NCBI RefSeq assembly: GCF_002836355.1
Contig: NZ_PJCA01000001.1
Location: 186,001-250,000, forward strand
Source of the DNA: Moritella sp. Urea-trap-13
GTDB taxonomy: Bacteria > Pseudomonadota > Gammaproteobacteria > Enterobacterales > Moritellaceae
DNA length: 64,000 bases
Direction: 5' to 3'
Below the pieces are notes generated by a model, which did no database searches, had not been told where the DNA came from, and worked only from the letters and a program-made list of their open reading frames with translations. The position numbers and the translations under genes are program-made. Shown in pieces: positions 62,984-64,000 of the stretch. The first letter of the stretch is position 1. Each line of letters begins with the position of its first letter.

Positions 62984-63080
62984 GCAGCAATGGAGCGTAT
63001 AATACAGAGTTTGAAAAAAAGATAAAGTGTTTTAAAAAATTAATCAAATTTTTAAGTCAAAAGGCTTGTTTTTAACTTAT

Positions 63081-63110
63081 TTGACTATAAATTAACTACA
63101 TTGTCATAAT
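63081..63110 (+). promoter_or_regulatory. Promoter of the Bax-inhibitor-1 family gene
   Basis: TTGACT (63081-63086) and CATAAT (63105-63110) are 18 bases apart, about 65 bases before the ATG. Confidence 0.55.
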
Positions 63111-63175
63111 ATGTCGGAACTTTAGGGTATACTGATACTCTAACTGGCAGTGTTAATTATTAAGGAACAGACACA

Positions 63176-63838
63176 ATGCAACAACGTACGATTCAGACTC
63201 AGTCGCAAACAAGCGTACTAGCGACCAATAAGGTACTTCGAAATACCTATATGCTATTAGCGATGACACTCGCGTTTTCAGCGATAATTGCTGCTGCAGT
63301 AGTAACATTAAACTTACCTGCGCCTGGCTTTATCATTACCCTTGTTGGTGTATACGGTTTAATGTACTTAACAGAAAAGAACCGTAATAACTCAATGGGT
63401 ATTTTATTTGTATTCCTATTCACTGGTTTCTTAGGTTATACGGTTGGCCCATTAATTAACATGTACATAGGTGCAGGTATGGGTGACATTGTTGTATTAG
63501 CCTTTGCTGGTACTGCATTTACTTTCTTTGGTTTGTCTGCATACGTGCTGACAACGAAAAAAGATATGTCTTTCCTAAGCGGCATGATGACAGCAGGCTT
63601 TGTAGTATTAATCGTTGCTATGATTGGTAACATCTTCCTACAAATCCCAGCACTTAGCCTAGCTATCAGTTCAATGTTCATCTTGTTCTCATCAGGTGCT
63701 ATCTTGATGCAAACAAGCTCGATCATTAAAGGTGGCGAAACGAGCTACATTTCTGCAACGGTAACTATCTTTGTATCACTGTATAATATCTTTATTAGCT
63801 TACTGCAAATCCTAGGTGTTATGAATAGCGATGACTAA
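63176..63838 (+). CDS. yccA: Bax inhibitor-1/YccA family membrane protein
   Basis: This 220-residue protein has seven hydrophobic segments between about residues 28 and 215 and a short acidic C-terminus (GVMNSDD). In E. coli, YccA is a substrate and modulator of the FtsH protease. The GYTVGPLINMYI and AFAGTAFTFFGLSAYVLTTKKD stretches are typical of the family. AAGGAACAG lies upstream of the ATG. It precedes tusE, the same order as E. coli yccA-tusE, but a terminator separates them. Confidence 0.93.
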   Translation: MQQRTIQTQSQTSVLATNKVLRNTYMLLAMTLAFSAIIAAAVVTLNLPAPGFIITLVGVYGLMYLTEKNRNNSMGILFVFLFTGFLGYTVGPLINMYIGAGMGDIVVLAFAGTAFTFFGLSAYVLTTKKDMSFLSGMMTAGFVVLIVAMIGNIFLQIPALSLAISSMFILFSSGAILMQTSSIIKGGETSYISATVTIFVSLYNIFISLLQILGVMNSDD

Positions 63839-63866
63839 TTACAATTAAACTGTAATTATAAATAGT

Positions 63867-63896
63867 GAAAAGCCTCGTTTGACGAGGCTTTTTTGT
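63867..63896 (+). terminator. Intrinsic terminator of yccA
   Basis: AAAAGCCTCG and CGAGGCTTTT form a 10-bp stem with loop TTTGA, followed by TTGTTTT. Confidence 0.92.
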
Positions 63897-63922
63897 TTTC
63901 CCTTTACGATTAGTTTAAACCT

Positions 63923-64000
63923 ATGTTAATTATCAACGAACAACAGATCGCTACCGACAAGCAAGGTTACCTACTTAACTCGAGTGATTGGAGTGAAGCA
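63923..64000 (+). CDS. tusE: Sulfurtransferase TusE, N-terminal part
   Basis: The first 26 codons are visible before the window ends. They read MLIINEQQIATDKQGYLLNS followed by SDWSEA, matching the E. coli TusE plan (MLIFEGKEIETD, then GYL and WSE). TusE accepts sulfur from TusBCD and hands it to MnmA for 2-thiolation of tRNA wobble uridine. Position after yccA supports the call. Confidence 0.88.
   Translation, partial: MLIINEQQIATDKQGYLLNSSDWSEA

Overview
The window is AT-rich, gene-dense chromosome from a marine gammaproteobacterium. The polar-flagellar order (flrABC-fliE...fliR-flhBAFG-fliA-cheYZAB-parC-parP-cheW) runs directly into a ccm cluster. Together with yccA-tusE and uvrY-uvrC-pgsA-tRNA synteny, this points to the Vibrio/Moritella/Shewanella neighbourhood; a Moritella-like organism is my best guess, by inference only. 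No phage, transposon, integrase or CRISPR array is visible.

Layout. 1-3.2 kb (+): the end of anaerobic glycerol-3-phosphate dehydrogenase, glpA (partial)-glpB-glpC. 3.2-12.4 kb: housekeeping and cold-related genes, namely a possible 35-residue ORF, dbpA, a csp gene with a long leader, rhlE, a DUF3087 membrane protein, a stand-alone EF-G, roxA (ribosomal protein hydroxylase) and one unrecognised protein. 12.5-19.7 kb (-): the complete cytochrome c maturation operon ccmABCDEFGHI. 19.8-49.8 kb (-): a nearly continuous flagellar and chemotaxis block. FlrA and FlrBC form the regulatory cascade; sigma-54-type -24/-12 sites precede flrB, fliE and fliK; and FlhF/FlhG, ParC/ParP and CheA give polar placement of flagellum and chemoreceptor arrays.

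50.0-53.6 kb (-): a secDF pair without yajC, preceded by a secreted protein of about 158 residues whose C-terminal region contains RISGWKDSN. This closely resembles the arrest motif of VemP, the Vibrio nascent-chain sensor that controls secDF2. I regard it as the most interesting locus here.

53.6-57.6 kb (-): five near-identical tRNA-Leu(TAA) genes and three tRNA-Cys(GCA) genes downstream of pgsA. They include a tandem Leu-Cys array with its own promoter and terminator, and two solitary Leu genes that flank a pilin-like gene and a DUF3943 gene. 57.6-60.8 kb (-): pgsA, uvrC, uvrY. 61-64 kb: a tiny cysteine-rich oxidoreductase-like protein, three tRNA-Ser(TGA) units interleaved with a two-domain thioredoxin-fold/glutaredoxin protein, a Bax-inhibitor-1 family protein (yccA) and the start of tusE.

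Several starts were moved from the longest reading frame using Shine-Dalgarno position and family alignment recalled from memory. cheY, uvrY and flhF appear to start with TTG, and fliA, dbpA and the unknown 259-residue gene with GTG. All homology calls come from reading motifs; no database search was run.
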